Positions 10,211 to 20,500 of a stretch of DNA of 64,000 nt are shown here, in pieces. The position numbers were made by a program, and so were the translations under genes. Numbering within the stretch: position 1 is the stretch's first letter; each line of letters begins with the position of its first letter. The stretch is from Nostoc sp. NMS8 (GTDB taxonomy: Bacteria; Cyanobacteriota; Cyanobacteriia; Cyanobacteriales; Nostocaceae), in the NCBI RefSeq assembly GCF_017115045.1, contig NZ_JABXKK010000016.1:28960-92959 (forward strand), written 5' to 3'. The notes beneath the pieces are model-generated. The model searched no databases, was not told the origin of the DNA, and worked only from the letters and a program-made list of their open reading frames with translations.

Positions 10211-10481
10211 TCCATGCTGCATATAGTTCACCCGTACTAGCTTAGATGCTAGTGGTACCAATGAGCATCATTCTGGGGATAAATTTTTTAATGGGCATTG
10301 GGCATTGAAAAGAGGCAGAGGGGCGGGGGGGAAAACTCTTCTCTCTTACTCCCTGCTCCCTGCCCCCTTGCTTCTTCCCCAGTCCCCAATACCCATAATC
10401 CCCGGTTTCTCAGTCGGGAATAGTGGCTTTTTAAATAAAAATTGGGTATACTCTTCTTAACAGTTAATTAGTCTTTTTGTC

Positions 10482-11036
10482 ATGGCTAACCTACTACTTG
10501 ACGACGGTACGATTGAGAGCGACTTAGGCGAAATAGCTCGTGAGCTTGGGTCTCTTGGTATTGAACTTAGACACTACGACCCAGGAACATCGCTACTCTT
10601 CCCCGATCTGCTAGACCAGGACGTTTTAACTGAGGCTGAGAAACGTTATTGTGTAGAACTCCATAACAGCGTCTTTGAATTTATTCAGCAAGAAAATGGC
10701 GGTATCTGGTGTGACTTGCTAAATGTGCATCCAGGTTCTTTCAATCTTCACCACCTGATAGCAACCTACGGACGTTACCATACTCATCCTGCCGCTGAAC
10801 CCCTCTACGTGTTGGCAGGAGAAATGATCTATGGCTTTGTGCGACCTGATGGTAGCCAAGTACAGCTTTTAATTCAGGCACAAGATTATCTCTACATCCC
10901 CGCAGGCGTTGAGCATTGGTGTAGTCCAACTGCATCATTGAATTTCAAAGGGATACGCTATTTTGCAATCTCCGAAGCTTGGGTTCCCAATTATACAGGT
11001 ACTCAACTGAGTGATTCACTCAACAAGCCGCATTGA
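10482..11036 (+). CDS. Acireductone dioxygenase-like cupin
   Basis: HTHPAAEPLYVLAGEMIYGFVRPDGSQVQL...YIPAGVEHWC matches the ARD/cupin metal-ligand pattern (HxHx3E...H); RYF...WVPNYTG ending. Confidence 0.75.
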   Translation: MANLLLDDGTIESDLGEIARELGSLGIELRHYDPGTSLLFPDLLDQDVLTEAEKRYCVELHNSVFEFIQQENGGIWCDLLNVHPGSFNLHHLIATYGRYHTHPAAEPLYVLAGEMIYGFVRPDGSQVQLLIQAQDYLYIPAGVEHWCSPTASLNFKGIRYFAISEAWVPNYTGTQLSDSLNKPH

Positions 11037-11129
11037 AGCTGAATTTTATCATAGCGCAGCACTGTTAGATTTCTCTACATCGGCTGACTTGACAAAATGG
11101 TTAAATAATGCTTTATAATACTGAAAAAT

Positions 11130-11927
11130 TCACTCAACTTCCTCACAGTGAATTAACAGTTTTTCCATCGCTTCTGCTAGAGAAATCAACTCTGTCCAAG
11201 AGGAACCACTAACTAAATTTTGAGCGTGAGCTAATCGGTTTCGCAACTGTTCAGCAGACTTCAGGAAGCGTTCGCCAAACCGTTTTGATTTTAGTCCTAG
11301 TTGCTGGAGAAGTTCTGGTTGATTTAAGATCAACTCTCGCTTGTCACAAAATTGCAAATAATCTAACAAATCGGTGGCTTCGTTTCTTTCTTGGCTCTCT
11401 CGCCATAGCCGTTGAGCAACTTCTAAGCGTTCAGGTTTAAGGACTTTTTGCCAAGAATCTTGAGGATAGTAAATCCGCACCAGCCGCAGCAAATTCATTT
11501 CTAGCAGCGTTACCAAGCCAAACAGTAGCATTCGCACAGGTGCTTTCTGCAAGTCACCACAGGTAACAATACCACTTACCTGATTGCAATCCAAGACAAA
11601 CAATCGCGGAGTTTGTTGCAAAATGGGTAGCAACTTTATCAATGGGGTAGAAATAGCAATTAATTCTTTGGGATGAAACACCCGTTGATAGTCGCTACAT
11701 TTACCTTTTGTGCCTGGAATCAAACTAGAGCGTTCTACATAACCGCTAATAATATCTCCCGTCTCAACGCCGATAACATCAAAATTTTGTGCCTGCATCC
11801 AATGCAGCACTTCTTTAACCTCTGCATCAGCTGGCATAGCTTTCAGGGGTTCTGCTACGTATTCAATGGTAATATTGTTCTCAAATAAACTTCGCAAGTC
11901 TTGAGAACGCGATTTTAGGTGTTTCAT
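11130..11927 (-). CDS. CBS-domain-like regulatory protein, hypothetical
   Basis: N-terminal half (VKEVLHWMQAQNFDVIGVETGDIISGYVERSSL ... RLFVLDCNQVSGIVTCGDLQKAPVRMLLFGLVTLLEMNLLRLV) resembles a CBS pair; helical C-terminal extension. Confidence 0.55.
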   Translation of the reverse strand: MKHLKSRSQDLRSLFENNITIEYVAEPLKAMPADAEVKEVLHWMQAQNFDVIGVETGDIISGYVERSSLIPGTKGKCSDYQRVFHPKELIAISTPLIKLLPILQQTPRLFVLDCNQVSGIVTCGDLQKAPVRMLLFGLVTLLEMNLLRLVRIYYPQDSWQKVLKPERLEVAQRLWRESQERNEATDLLDYLQFCDKRELILNQPELLQQLGLKSKRFGERFLKSAEQLRNRLAHAQNLVSGSSWTELISLAEAMEKLLIHCEEVE

Positions 11928-12477
11928 CCCCTGGCTGTGAACTCACGTTAAAACAAGAGTCAGAATACAGAATACAGAATACTCTACCCATAAAGGGATA
12001 GATGTTTTAAGGCGAGAATATTTTAATTTTTTTCGCCCCTTGTGGGCGAAAGCGCGTAGCGAGACGTACCCCTACGGGGATCTTGCTACGCGGTAGCGTC
12101 TCTAAGAGTTGTACGGTTTTAAGCAATATTCAGACGCGACTCCAAAATACTCGCTACCGCTGCGCGATCGCAGACTAGAATTCATACTGAATTCTGACTT
12201 CTGAGTTCTGAATTCTTCTTATAAGTACATTACCATCTTAGTTGGTAATACTTTAGTGATGATTGAGACAATTTCAAGTAACAAAATATTTCATATTTAG
12301 AAAAAAATAAATATATATGTAGTTAACTATATGAGATTAGTTGATTAATTTGCGATAAAAATCTCAAAAAGCTTGACAAAAAAATGTTACTACTAAAACG
12401 ATATGTTGAATTGATACTTGGTAGAATTTTAACAAGATAACTAAATTACCAAGATAACCAAAACTGATAATATTATT

Positions 12478-12921
12478 ATGCCAAGAAAAGAACAAGGATG
12501 GGTTACATTTCAAACCTCAGAGGACGAGCGCAAGATTCTAGAGGAATTCTGTGAACAGTCTCAACGTACTAAGACTGAGATTCTGCGGGAACTCGTGCGT
12601 AGCCTTACTCAGCAATCTTCAGCACCAATATCACCATCAACTCAGCAAGAAGAACAGCAAAATATTTACACTCAAAAACCTGACAGAGAAAGTAGTATTC
12701 AAAAGAAATCACTAAAAGTTAGCTCTCGCAATATTCTTAAAGGTGTCGTTAAACGAGTTGTTTATGGAGCAGTTAATAGTGAGGTAACTCTGGAGATTAT
12801 TCATAGAGTAGAATTAACTTCAATTATCACCAGAGCTTCCGCAGAAGAGTTGGAACTATCTGAGGGAAAAGAAGCTTATGCAGTTATTAAGTCTAACGAT
12901 ATTGTCATTGCTAGAGAATAG
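12478..12921 (+). CDS. CopG/RHH-like N-terminus fused to a C-terminal molbindin (TOBE/Mop) domain
   Basis: N-terminal GWVTFQTSEDERKILEEFCEQSQRTKTEILRELVRSL (RHH-like); C-terminal SSRNILKGVVKRVVYGAVNSEVTLEI...ELTSIITRASAEELELSEGKEAYAVIKSNDIVIA (Mop/TOBE). Confidence 0.75.
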   Translation: MPRKEQGWVTFQTSEDERKILEEFCEQSQRTKTEILRELVRSLTQQSSAPISPSTQQEEQQNIYTQKPDRESSIQKKSLKVSSRNILKGVVKRVVYGAVNSEVTLEIIHRVELTSIITRASAEELELSEGKEAYAVIKSNDIVIARE

Positions 12922-13069
12922 AAATGTATTGATTTTGGGCTAATAAATTATCCAATATTGTGAGGTGGGCGACACGATAGCCCAGTTTATATGGCGGGCA
13001 AGATGCCCACCCCACAGGAGTTAATTAGATATTTTTTTATTTGTCACTCCCTAATGGCGTTTTTAATGT

Positions 13070-16000
13070 TTATGGGCGCAGTGGTTTCTTCCCAAAGCCA
13101 TAGCGCAATGTATCCTTAATCCAATTCTGGAAGTTGTCAATGTAGCTAAAGATGACTGGTACTACTACCAGTGTCAATAGAGTGGAAGTTGTGAAACCGC
13201 CCATAATTGCAATTCCCATTGGTTGGCGAACTTCAGAACCCGCACCAATTCCTAACGCTAGGGGCAGAATCCCGGCGATGGTTGCGAAAGAAGTCATTAA
13301 AATTGGGCGCAGACGTGATACGCCCGATTCTATGAGTGCCTGACGTTGGGTTTTGCCTTCTTGCATATTGATGATGGTATAGTCAACTAACAGAATCGAG
13401 TTTTTGGTGACAATCCCTAAAAGCAACACAATACCAATCAAGGCATATATTCCCAAGGGTTTTTGGGCAACCATCAATGCTACCAATGCGCCGCCTAAAC
13501 AAAAGGGTAAGGCTGCCATAATTGATAATGGATGCAGGAAATTGTTATACAGCAACACCAAAATTGCATAGATACACATTAATGCCAGCCCTAATGCACC
13601 GCCAAAGCGACCGAAAATGTCTTGCATAATTTTGGCACTACCTGAAGGTTGCTGTATTACTCCTGACGGTAAGTTCTGCATCACAGGTAGTTTGTTGATT
13701 GTTTGGACTGCTTCTCCTAAAGAAATCCCTTGCAAGTTGGCTTCTACGGCAACTTGACGGGCGCGATCGTAACGGTTGATGGTAGCAGGGCCGCTACCAA
13801 AGCGGATATCTGCTACTGCGACAAGGGGAACTAATCTACCATTCTGACTGGAGACTTGGAGATTGGTGATTGTGTTGATATCAGCCCTGGCTTTCGGGTC
13901 GATTTGGACACGAATGGGGATTTGCCGATCGCTCAAATTAAATTTCGCCAAGTTGGCATCATTGTCGCCGATGGTAGCCAGGGAAGCAGTACGAGCGATC
14001 GCTTGCACTGTCACCCCCAAATCTGCTGCCCGTTGCGGGTTAGGAATTACTAAAATCTCTGGTTTCACTAAACTCGCAGTTGAAGACACTTCTACCAATC
14101 CAGCGATGGATCGCATCTGCTTTTCTAAGGCATCAGCAGCTTGATTCAATGCTTGGGGATTTTCACTTCTGAGGACAATTGATAAACCTTTGCGACTGTC
14201 ACCTGGCGACTGACTTTGAAAACTAATTCTAGCTCCTGGTATTTGTCCAAAGGAAGGGCGTACTTGTTCTTCAAACTGTTTTTGGGAAATATTTCGTTCC
14301 TCTCTGGGTTTGAGATTAATCGTAAGGGTTGCAGAATTGATCTGTTCCGTTGCTAGTACACGTTCAACTACTGGGTTTTGCCGGATGATGTCAGTTGCTT
14401 GTGTGACTACCTTGTTAACGTCCTCTAGTGTGGAACCAGGAGGTAGTTCTATAGATACGTTAGAAATGCCAAAATCACCATCATCAACAAAACCCTTGGG
14501 AATTAAGGGAACTAGCATCAGACTGGCAATAAAAAAAGCTAAAGCGATCGCCATTGTTGTCAATCTATGGCGTAACGCCCACTGTAGCAGCGATCTATAA
14601 GGTTGAAACCCCTGACGCTTTTCAGTAATCAGTTTTCTACTTCCGTTCCCGCTACCTGGAAGTGTAAATTTGAAATTGAATAATTTTATTACTCCTTTAT
14701 TCCTTTGCCCTTCTGCCTTCTGTAAAAGATACGCCCCCATCATCGGCGTCACCATCCGCGCTACAAGAGTTGAAAAAATTGTGGAAACGGCAACGGTAAC
14801 ACCAAATGGTTGGAAAAACTGCCCCGGAATCCCACCCATAAAGGCAACTGGCAGAAATACAGCAATAATCGTTGCGGAACTTGCGATTACCGCTAATCCT
14901 ACTTCGTCGGAAGAGTCAAAAGCAGCTTCCCAAGCTGACTTGCCCATAGCCATGTGGCGTTCCATGTTTTCAATTTCTACAACGGCATCATCTACCAAAT
15001 TGCCCACCGCCAGGGCTAATGCCAACAAAGTCATGTTGTTGAGGGTGTAACCAAGGGCTTGCTGGACTGCGAAGGTGGGAATTATTGATAGGGGTAAAGC
15101 AACAGCAGTAATTAATGTTGCTCGCCAGTCCCGCAAAAACACTAAAATAACAATGACCGCCAGCACCGAAGCTTGAATCAATTCATCAATGGTGCTTTGG
15201 TAGGATTGGCGGACTATATCGGCTCTAGTAAAAATTAAATCTAACTTGACATCTGGGGGAAGGGTTTTTTCCAGTTCTTTGATTGCTGCTTTCACTCCCT
15301 GTTCCACAGTCACCAAAACGCTGCCAGTACTACGCAACACTTGAAAAGCTACCACGGGTTGATTATTTAAACTGGCGGCTTGGCGCACATCACCAAATTT
15401 ATCTTCTACGGTTCCCAAGCTGGATAAAGGTACGGAACCCCCTTGTGGGAGAAGGATTTCGTAGGTTTTCAAAATATCTACACTGGTGGCACTTCCTAAA
15501 GTACGAATACTTTGTTCGCTACCACCAACTTCGGCGCGTCCGCCAGGTAAATTAATGTTTAAAGCACGGATTTGGTCGTTTACCTGGGTGGCGGTAATCG
15601 CTAGAGATTGTAAGCGGTCAGGATTAAGATTAATCCGAATTTCTCGGTCAACCCCACCCACACGCTGAATTTGGGCTACACCACGGACTCCCAATAAGGC
15701 GCGGCTAATGGTTTGGTCTACGAGGTTGCTTAATTCTTCTACAGAACGCCGATCTGATTTAACTGCGTAGGTAATCACTGGGCCGCCGGAAAAATCTAAG
15801 CGTTCTACAATTGGGTCGTTGATATCTTGGGGTAAGTCTTGGCGAATTTGAGCGATCGCATTCCGAACATCATTGGTGGCGCGATCGCTATCTGTACCCA
15901 AAACAAAATTGATTGTCGTCTTAGAATTTCCATCACTAACGGTGGAAATCATAAAATCGATATTGCCCAACCCCGCGACAGCATCTTCAATTTTTTTCGT

Positions 16001-16195
16001 CACTTGAGATTCTAGTTCCGCCGGGCCTGCACCCGGTTGGGTGACTTTAATCGAAACTGTTGGCACATCAATATTAGGATTAATATCAATCCCCAAGGAT
16101 ATGAAGGAGAACCAACCTACAACTGTCAAAACTAAAAATAAAACTATTGTGGGAACAGGTTTTTTGATCGACCAAGCTGAGATATTAAAAGACAT
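13070..16195 (-). CDS. RND efflux permease (AcrB/HAE1 family)
   Basis: 1041 aa; MSFNISAWSIKKPVPTIVLFLVLTVVGWFSF, GNLVDDAVVEIENMERH, GIVTKNSILLVDYTI. Confidence 0.95.
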   Translation of the reverse strand: MSFNISAWSIKKPVPTIVLFLVLTVVGWFSFISLGIDINPNIDVPTVSIKVTQPGAGPAELESQVTKKIEDAVAGLGNIDFMISTVSDGNSKTTINFVLGTDSDRATNDVRNAIAQIRQDLPQDINDPIVERLDFSGGPVITYAVKSDRRSVEELSNLVDQTISRALLGVRGVAQIQRVGGVDREIRINLNPDRLQSLAITATQVNDQIRALNINLPGGRAEVGGSEQSIRTLGSATSVDILKTYEILLPQGGSVPLSSLGTVEDKFGDVRQAASLNNQPVVAFQVLRSTGSVLVTVEQGVKAAIKELEKTLPPDVKLDLIFTRADIVRQSYQSTIDELIQASVLAVIVILVFLRDWRATLITAVALPLSIIPTFAVQQALGYTLNNMTLLALALAVGNLVDDAVVEIENMERHMAMGKSAWEAAFDSSDEVGLAVIASSATIIAVFLPVAFMGGIPGQFFQPFGVTVAVSTIFSTLVARMVTPMMGAYLLQKAEGQRNKGVIKLFNFKFTLPGSGNGSRKLITEKRQGFQPYRSLLQWALRHRLTTMAIALAFFIASLMLVPLIPKGFVDDGDFGISNVSIELPPGSTLEDVNKVVTQATDIIRQNPVVERVLATEQINSATLTINLKPREERNISQKQFEEQVRPSFGQIPGARISFQSQSPGDSRKGLSIVLRSENPQALNQAADALEKQMRSIAGLVEVSSTASLVKPEILVIPNPQRAADLGVTVQAIARTASLATIGDNDANLAKFNLSDRQIPIRVQIDPKARADINTITNLQVSSQNGRLVPLVAVADIRFGSGPATINRYDRARQVAVEANLQGISLGEAVQTINKLPVMQNLPSGVIQQPSGSAKIMQDIFGRFGGALGLALMCIYAILVLLYNNFLHPLSIMAALPFCLGGALVALMVAQKPLGIYALIGIVLLLGIVTKNSILLVDYTIINMQEGKTQRQALIESGVSRLRPILMTSFATIAGILPLALGIGAGSEVRQPMGIAIMGGFTTSTLLTLVVVPVIFSYIDNFQNWIKDTLRYGFGKKPLRP

Positions 16196-16302
16196 TTGGA
16201 AATTTTAGATTTTAGATTAGACATCTCAGTGTAAGAATTCAGAATTCAGAATCCAGAATTCAGAAAACTTTGATACTCAAGCTTGATAACACACCAGTTG
16301 GC

Positions 16303-17766
16303 TCAAGTCGAATCTGCAACTCGAACTTTGTCGCCATCTTTGAGATAACCTGCACCATCAACGACGACGCGATCGCCTAACTGCAAACCACTCTTGATTT
16401 CTACTGTGTCGCCATTACCAGGATCTCCTAACTCTACTTTCTGGCTGCGGACTATATCTTGGCCGGATAAGATGAATACAATTACACTTGCGTCTGCTTG
16501 GGATTGCACTGCTTTTTGTGGTACTACCATCCTCATACCTGAGTTAGTCGTAATTGCAGCACGAGCAAACATCCCTGGTTTAAGTAAAGTTGTTGGCGGT
16601 AAGTCAATTTTTACCGTCGCCTCACGCCTTTGATCGTTTATCTGTGGTTGTATGTCCCTAACTCGTCCTTGCGATCGCACGCGTTGATCGACATCAGAAG
16701 TAATTTGCACTGATGCGCCAATTTTCACCTGATTTAGTTGAGTTTCGGGCACCTTTGCCTGAAGTTCTAACTTTTCATCTCGAATAATCGAAAATAGCTT
16801 TTGTGTGCCACCAATCACAGTCCCTACCTGGGTTTGCGGTGGTATACCAGTAACATCGCCGATTCTAGCCAATTTCTCGGCAATTACTCCCGAAACCGGC
16901 GCACGCACCACCGTTTGTCCTAACTGAGTTTGTAGTTGTTGCACCTTAGCAGCACTGCTCTTGACATCAGCTTTAGCTCTGTTGATGATCGCTTGGGCAT
17001 TACCAATATTGGCTTGGGCACTGCCGATGTTAGCCTGGGCACTACGTATATTTTCTTGAGCCAGGTTCACAACTTCTATGGCAGTTTTTACAGCGTAAGA
17101 ACGAGTATCGAGTTCTTGCTTGCTAATTGTTCCAGAGTCAGCGAGTTGTTGATAGCGTTGATAATTTTTGGCTGCTTCCTCTAACTTCGCCTTGGCTTGA
17201 GCTAAATCGGCTTGTTTTTGCTGGACAATTGCTTTATTTGATGCCAAATCCGCTTGCTTGGATGCTAAATCTGCTTGTTTGGATGCCACATCTGCTTGCT
17301 TGGATTCCACATCTGCTTTTGCTTGGCTAATTTGGCTTTGTAGTATGGAACCATCCAACACCGCTAACACTTGACCTTGTTTGACAAAAGCTCCTTCTTT
17401 AATATTTGCAGGGATGCTTTTAATTTGTAAGCCATTTGTCTGCGGTAGTACCGGAATTAAATCACTCGCTGCTACAGTCCCAGTGGTTTTGAGAGTACGG
17501 ACAACACGGGCGGTTTCTACCGTGGCGATGGTGACTGTCATCGCTGGGTTGACTTTTTTATCTGCCACCACACTTTGTTGACGAGATGAAAGACGATTTA
17601 ATACACCCATCCCAACCAAGGCGATCGCAATTCCTAAACCAGCACCCAAGAATAATGGCTTCAACCAGACCCTATTTGATTTCTGCTCTGATTTGCTCAA
17701 AAAGCTAGCATCTTCAGAGGTTACAGGTTCTTCCGCCCCCACTTCTGAAACACTTTCATCGCTCAC
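16303..17766 (-). CDS. RND efflux periplasmic adaptor (HlyD/MFP)
   Basis: N-terminal TM, lipoyl/barrel motifs (VRAPVSGVIAEKLARIGDVT), long coiled coil; located directly upstream of the RND permease on the same strand. Confidence 0.93.
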   Translation of the reverse strand: MSDESVSEVGAEEPVTSEDASFLSKSEQKSNRVWLKPLFLGAGLGIAIALVGMGVLNRLSSRQQSVVADKKVNPAMTVTIATVETARVVRTLKTTGTVAASDLIPVLPQTNGLQIKSIPANIKEGAFVKQGQVLAVLDGSILQSQISQAKADVESKQADVASKQADLASKQADLASNKAIVQQKQADLAQAKAKLEEAAKNYQRYQQLADSGTISKQELDTRSYAVKTAIEVVNLAQENIRSAQANIGSAQANIGNAQAIINRAKADVKSSAAKVQQLQTQLGQTVVRAPVSGVIAEKLARIGDVTGIPPQTQVGTVIGGTQKLFSIIRDEKLELQAKVPETQLNQVKIGASVQITSDVDQRVRSQGRVRDIQPQINDQRREATVKIDLPPTTLLKPGMFARAAITTNSGMRMVVPQKAVQSQADASVIVFILSGQDIVRSQKVELGDPGNGDTVEIKSGLQLGDRVVVDGAGYLKDGDKVRVADST

Positions 17767-18344
17767 AGTCTCACCTCCACTTTCTGTCTATGCATACCAA
17801 TCTTGGTATTTTCTTAAGAAAACCTGAAATTTATTTATTTCACATCAACTATGACGCATTTTGTAATAAATGTCTTTTTTACGTAACAGTATACAATACA
17901 ACTTTTTCACTAAGAGTAATTACTATCAAAGTAATGCTGAAACCTGTTATGTAGATTACGCTCCAAAAAATCATCTAATCCGATCTAGCTACTCTAAGTC
18001 ACGCACTACGAGTGTTTAGATCACCGTCAACAAGGTTCAGATATGAAAAACTGATAAAACTAATCTAGACTTATCTAAATTGAAATCATAACTATTTATG
18101 TATTTTTCAACACTAGCAAATTTTTTTCTACGCAACCCATAATTCCTCTAAAACCTTTGTTTTGTCAGGAAACCATGCAATACCATGTAATCCAGGTATA
18201 GATTAAGCTAGCGTCTACAGCTACACGTGAGTTACAAAGGAGCAAACTCCATTCCCCTAAATTCCAGGAAGGGTGCGCCAGATTAGGAAATTTTGAAATC
18301 AATCAAATCAATAAATAATTGGTATTTACCAGAGATAACCAAAT

Positions 18345-19226
18345 ATGTTCAATGCAACTGAAATTTTAATTGATGCCTTTGTAAATGAAATTCGAGAAGG
18401 CTACCGTCGCACTTATGGCTGCTTCAAAAATGATTATCAGGACATTATCGCCTGGGCTGGTAACATGGCTTTGGAAAACATTGCCAATAGCGATGCCCTA
18501 TACCACAATGTTGAACACACCGTTTTAGTCACCCTCGTAGGACAAGAAATCTTACGTGGCAAACACATCAGAGAAGGCGGTGTTTCTAGTGAAGACTGGT
18601 TGCATTGTATTATTTCCCTAGTGAGTCATGATATTGGCTACGTCAAGGGAGTTTGCCGACAAGACCGAGAAACAGCAGGCTTATATGCCACAGGTAAAAA
18701 TGGCAGAATGATTTCTGTAGCTCCTGGCGCTTCTGATGCCAGTCTGACACCGTATCATGTTGATCGAGCCAAGCTCTTTATTGATGAGCGTTTTGGAGGT
18801 CACAAGTTAATCGATGCTGAGGCAATTAAGAGCAATATTGAATTGACTAGATTTCCCGTACCTGCGGCAGAAGATCATCAAGATACAAAGTGCTTTGCAG
18901 GATTAGTCCGGGCTGCTGACTTGATTGGTCAACTAAGTGACCCACGTTACCTAAAGAAAATTACTTCTTTATTTTACGAATTTGAAGAAACTGGTGTAAA
19001 TAAAGTTTTGGGCTATCAAACCCCTGCCGATTTACGTAATAACTACGCTAAGTTTTACTGGAATGGCGTCTATCCCTATATTCAAGAGGGACTACATTAC
19101 CTATCGCTGACACAGCAGGGAAAACAAATTCTCGCTAATCTTTACTCAAACGTGTTTGTGGTAGAACATGAAAAGCAACAAGAAGAACAGCAGCGCTATT
19201 TAGAGAAGTTAGCTGTTAGTAGTTAA
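18345..19226 (+). CDS. HD-domain metal-dependent phosphohydrolase-like protein
   Basis: ALYHNVEHTVLVTLVGQEIL...CIISLVSHDIGYVKG (H...HD pattern). Confidence 0.75.
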   Translation: MFNATEILIDAFVNEIREGYRRTYGCFKNDYQDIIAWAGNMALENIANSDALYHNVEHTVLVTLVGQEILRGKHIREGGVSSEDWLHCIISLVSHDIGYVKGVCRQDRETAGLYATGKNGRMISVAPGASDASLTPYHVDRAKLFIDERFGGHKLIDAEAIKSNIELTRFPVPAAEDHQDTKCFAGLVRAADLIGQLSDPRYLKKITSLFYEFEETGVNKVLGYQTPADLRNNYAKFYWNGVYPYIQEGLHYLSLTQQGKQILANLYSNVFVVEHEKQQEEQQRYLEKLAVSS

Positions 19227-19331
19227 GATTTAGGAGCGAGGAGTTAGGAGTTGAAAATTATTAATCATGAGTTATGAATTAAGATAAAAGCTTAATAACT
19301 CATAACTCCTAACTTATAACTCCTAAATACT

Positions 19332-20447
19332 ATGGATTGGTGGCGAAGACTGAAGAAAAATCCTTTGGCACGATTTGGGGCAATTTTGCTGTTAATTTTC
19401 TATATAGGAGTAATCGCCGCTGATTTCGTAGCTCCTTATGATCCTTATGCTTCACAGCCGAATGGTTCACTGCTGCCACCAACTAAGATACACTGGGTTT
19501 CTCAATCAGGGCAGTTTGTCGGGCCTTATGTTTATCCGACAACTCAGGGAGATACTAATTTAGATACAGGCGATCGCAAACTCATTGTAGACTCGACAAA
19601 GCCCTCACCCCTACATCTATTTGTCTCCGGGCCAGAATACCGATTGTTGCAGATGAGTTTGCCATTACCCCCGAAGTGGGATGAAGTCACAATCTTTGGT
19701 GGTATTCCCTTAAATTGGCATTTATTTGGCACAACAACTGGCGCAAAAATCAATATTTTGGGCACTGATGACCAAGGCCGCGACCAATTTAGTCGCTTGC
19801 TGCATGGCGGCCGCATCAGTATGTTTATCGGGATTTTTGGCATTATCATTACCTATCCCCTCGGTTTGCTCATCGGGGGAATTTCTGGCTATTTCGGCGG
19901 TGTGACTGATAGTGTCATTATGCGCTTGGCAGAAGTGTTAATGACTTTCCCTAGTATTTATCTTTTGGTAACATTGGGCGCAGTCTTACCAGCGGGTTTA
20001 AGTAGTACCCAGCGCTTTTTGCTAATTGTGGTGATTACTTCAGTTATTAGCTGGGCTGGTTTAGCACGAGTCATTCGGGGACAAGTGCTATCACTTAAAG
20101 AGCGAGAATTTGTCCAAGCGGCGCGGGCAATGGGCGCGAACCCAATTTATATCATCCTCCGCCACGTTTTGCCGCAAACGGCTAGTTATGTAGTTATCTC
20201 TGCAACTCTTGCAATTCCCAGCTTTATTGGTTCAGAAGCGATATTGAGTCTCATCGGCTTGGGAATTCAACAACCAGACCCTTCTTGGGGCAATATGCTT
20301 TCTCTAGCTAGCAATGCTTCAATTTTGGTGTTGCAACCTTGGCTAATTTGGCCACCGGCTGTGCTGATTATCCTTACGGTGCTGGCATTCAACTTACTCG
20401 GTGATGGGCTGAGAGATGCACTCGACCCGCGTAGTTTAAGAAGATAA
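19332..20447 (+). CDS. ABC transporter permease (DppC/OppC-type)
   Basis: Inner-membrane permease with EREFVQAARAMGANPIYIILRHVLPQ (EAA motif). Confidence 0.92.
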   Translation: MDWWRRLKKNPLARFGAILLLIFYIGVIAADFVAPYDPYASQPNGSLLPPTKIHWVSQSGQFVGPYVYPTTQGDTNLDTGDRKLIVDSTKPSPLHLFVSGPEYRLLQMSLPLPPKWDEVTIFGGIPLNWHLFGTTTGAKINILGTDDQGRDQFSRLLHGGRISMFIGIFGIIITYPLGLLIGGISGYFGGVTDSVIMRLAEVLMTFPSIYLLVTLGAVLPAGLSSTQRFLLIVVITSVISWAGLARVIRGQVLSLKEREFVQAARAMGANPIYIILRHVLPQTASYVVISATLAIPSFIGSEAILSLIGLGIQQPDPSWGNMLSLASNASILVLQPWLIWPPAVLIILTVLAFNLLGDGLRDALDPRSLRR

Positions 20448-20500
20448 GCCCTCAATAATAACAAATGCGTACTCCGAAATAGCAAAGGAATCGCTCTACT

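Noticed and set aside
13152-15668. Several plus-strand ORFs (13152-13343, 13856-14144, 14310-14600, 14670-15050, 15283-15668) opposite the RND permease
   Set aside because: Shadow ORFs of a strongly coding minus-strand gene; compositions are Ser/Arg/Ile-rich without domain signatures.
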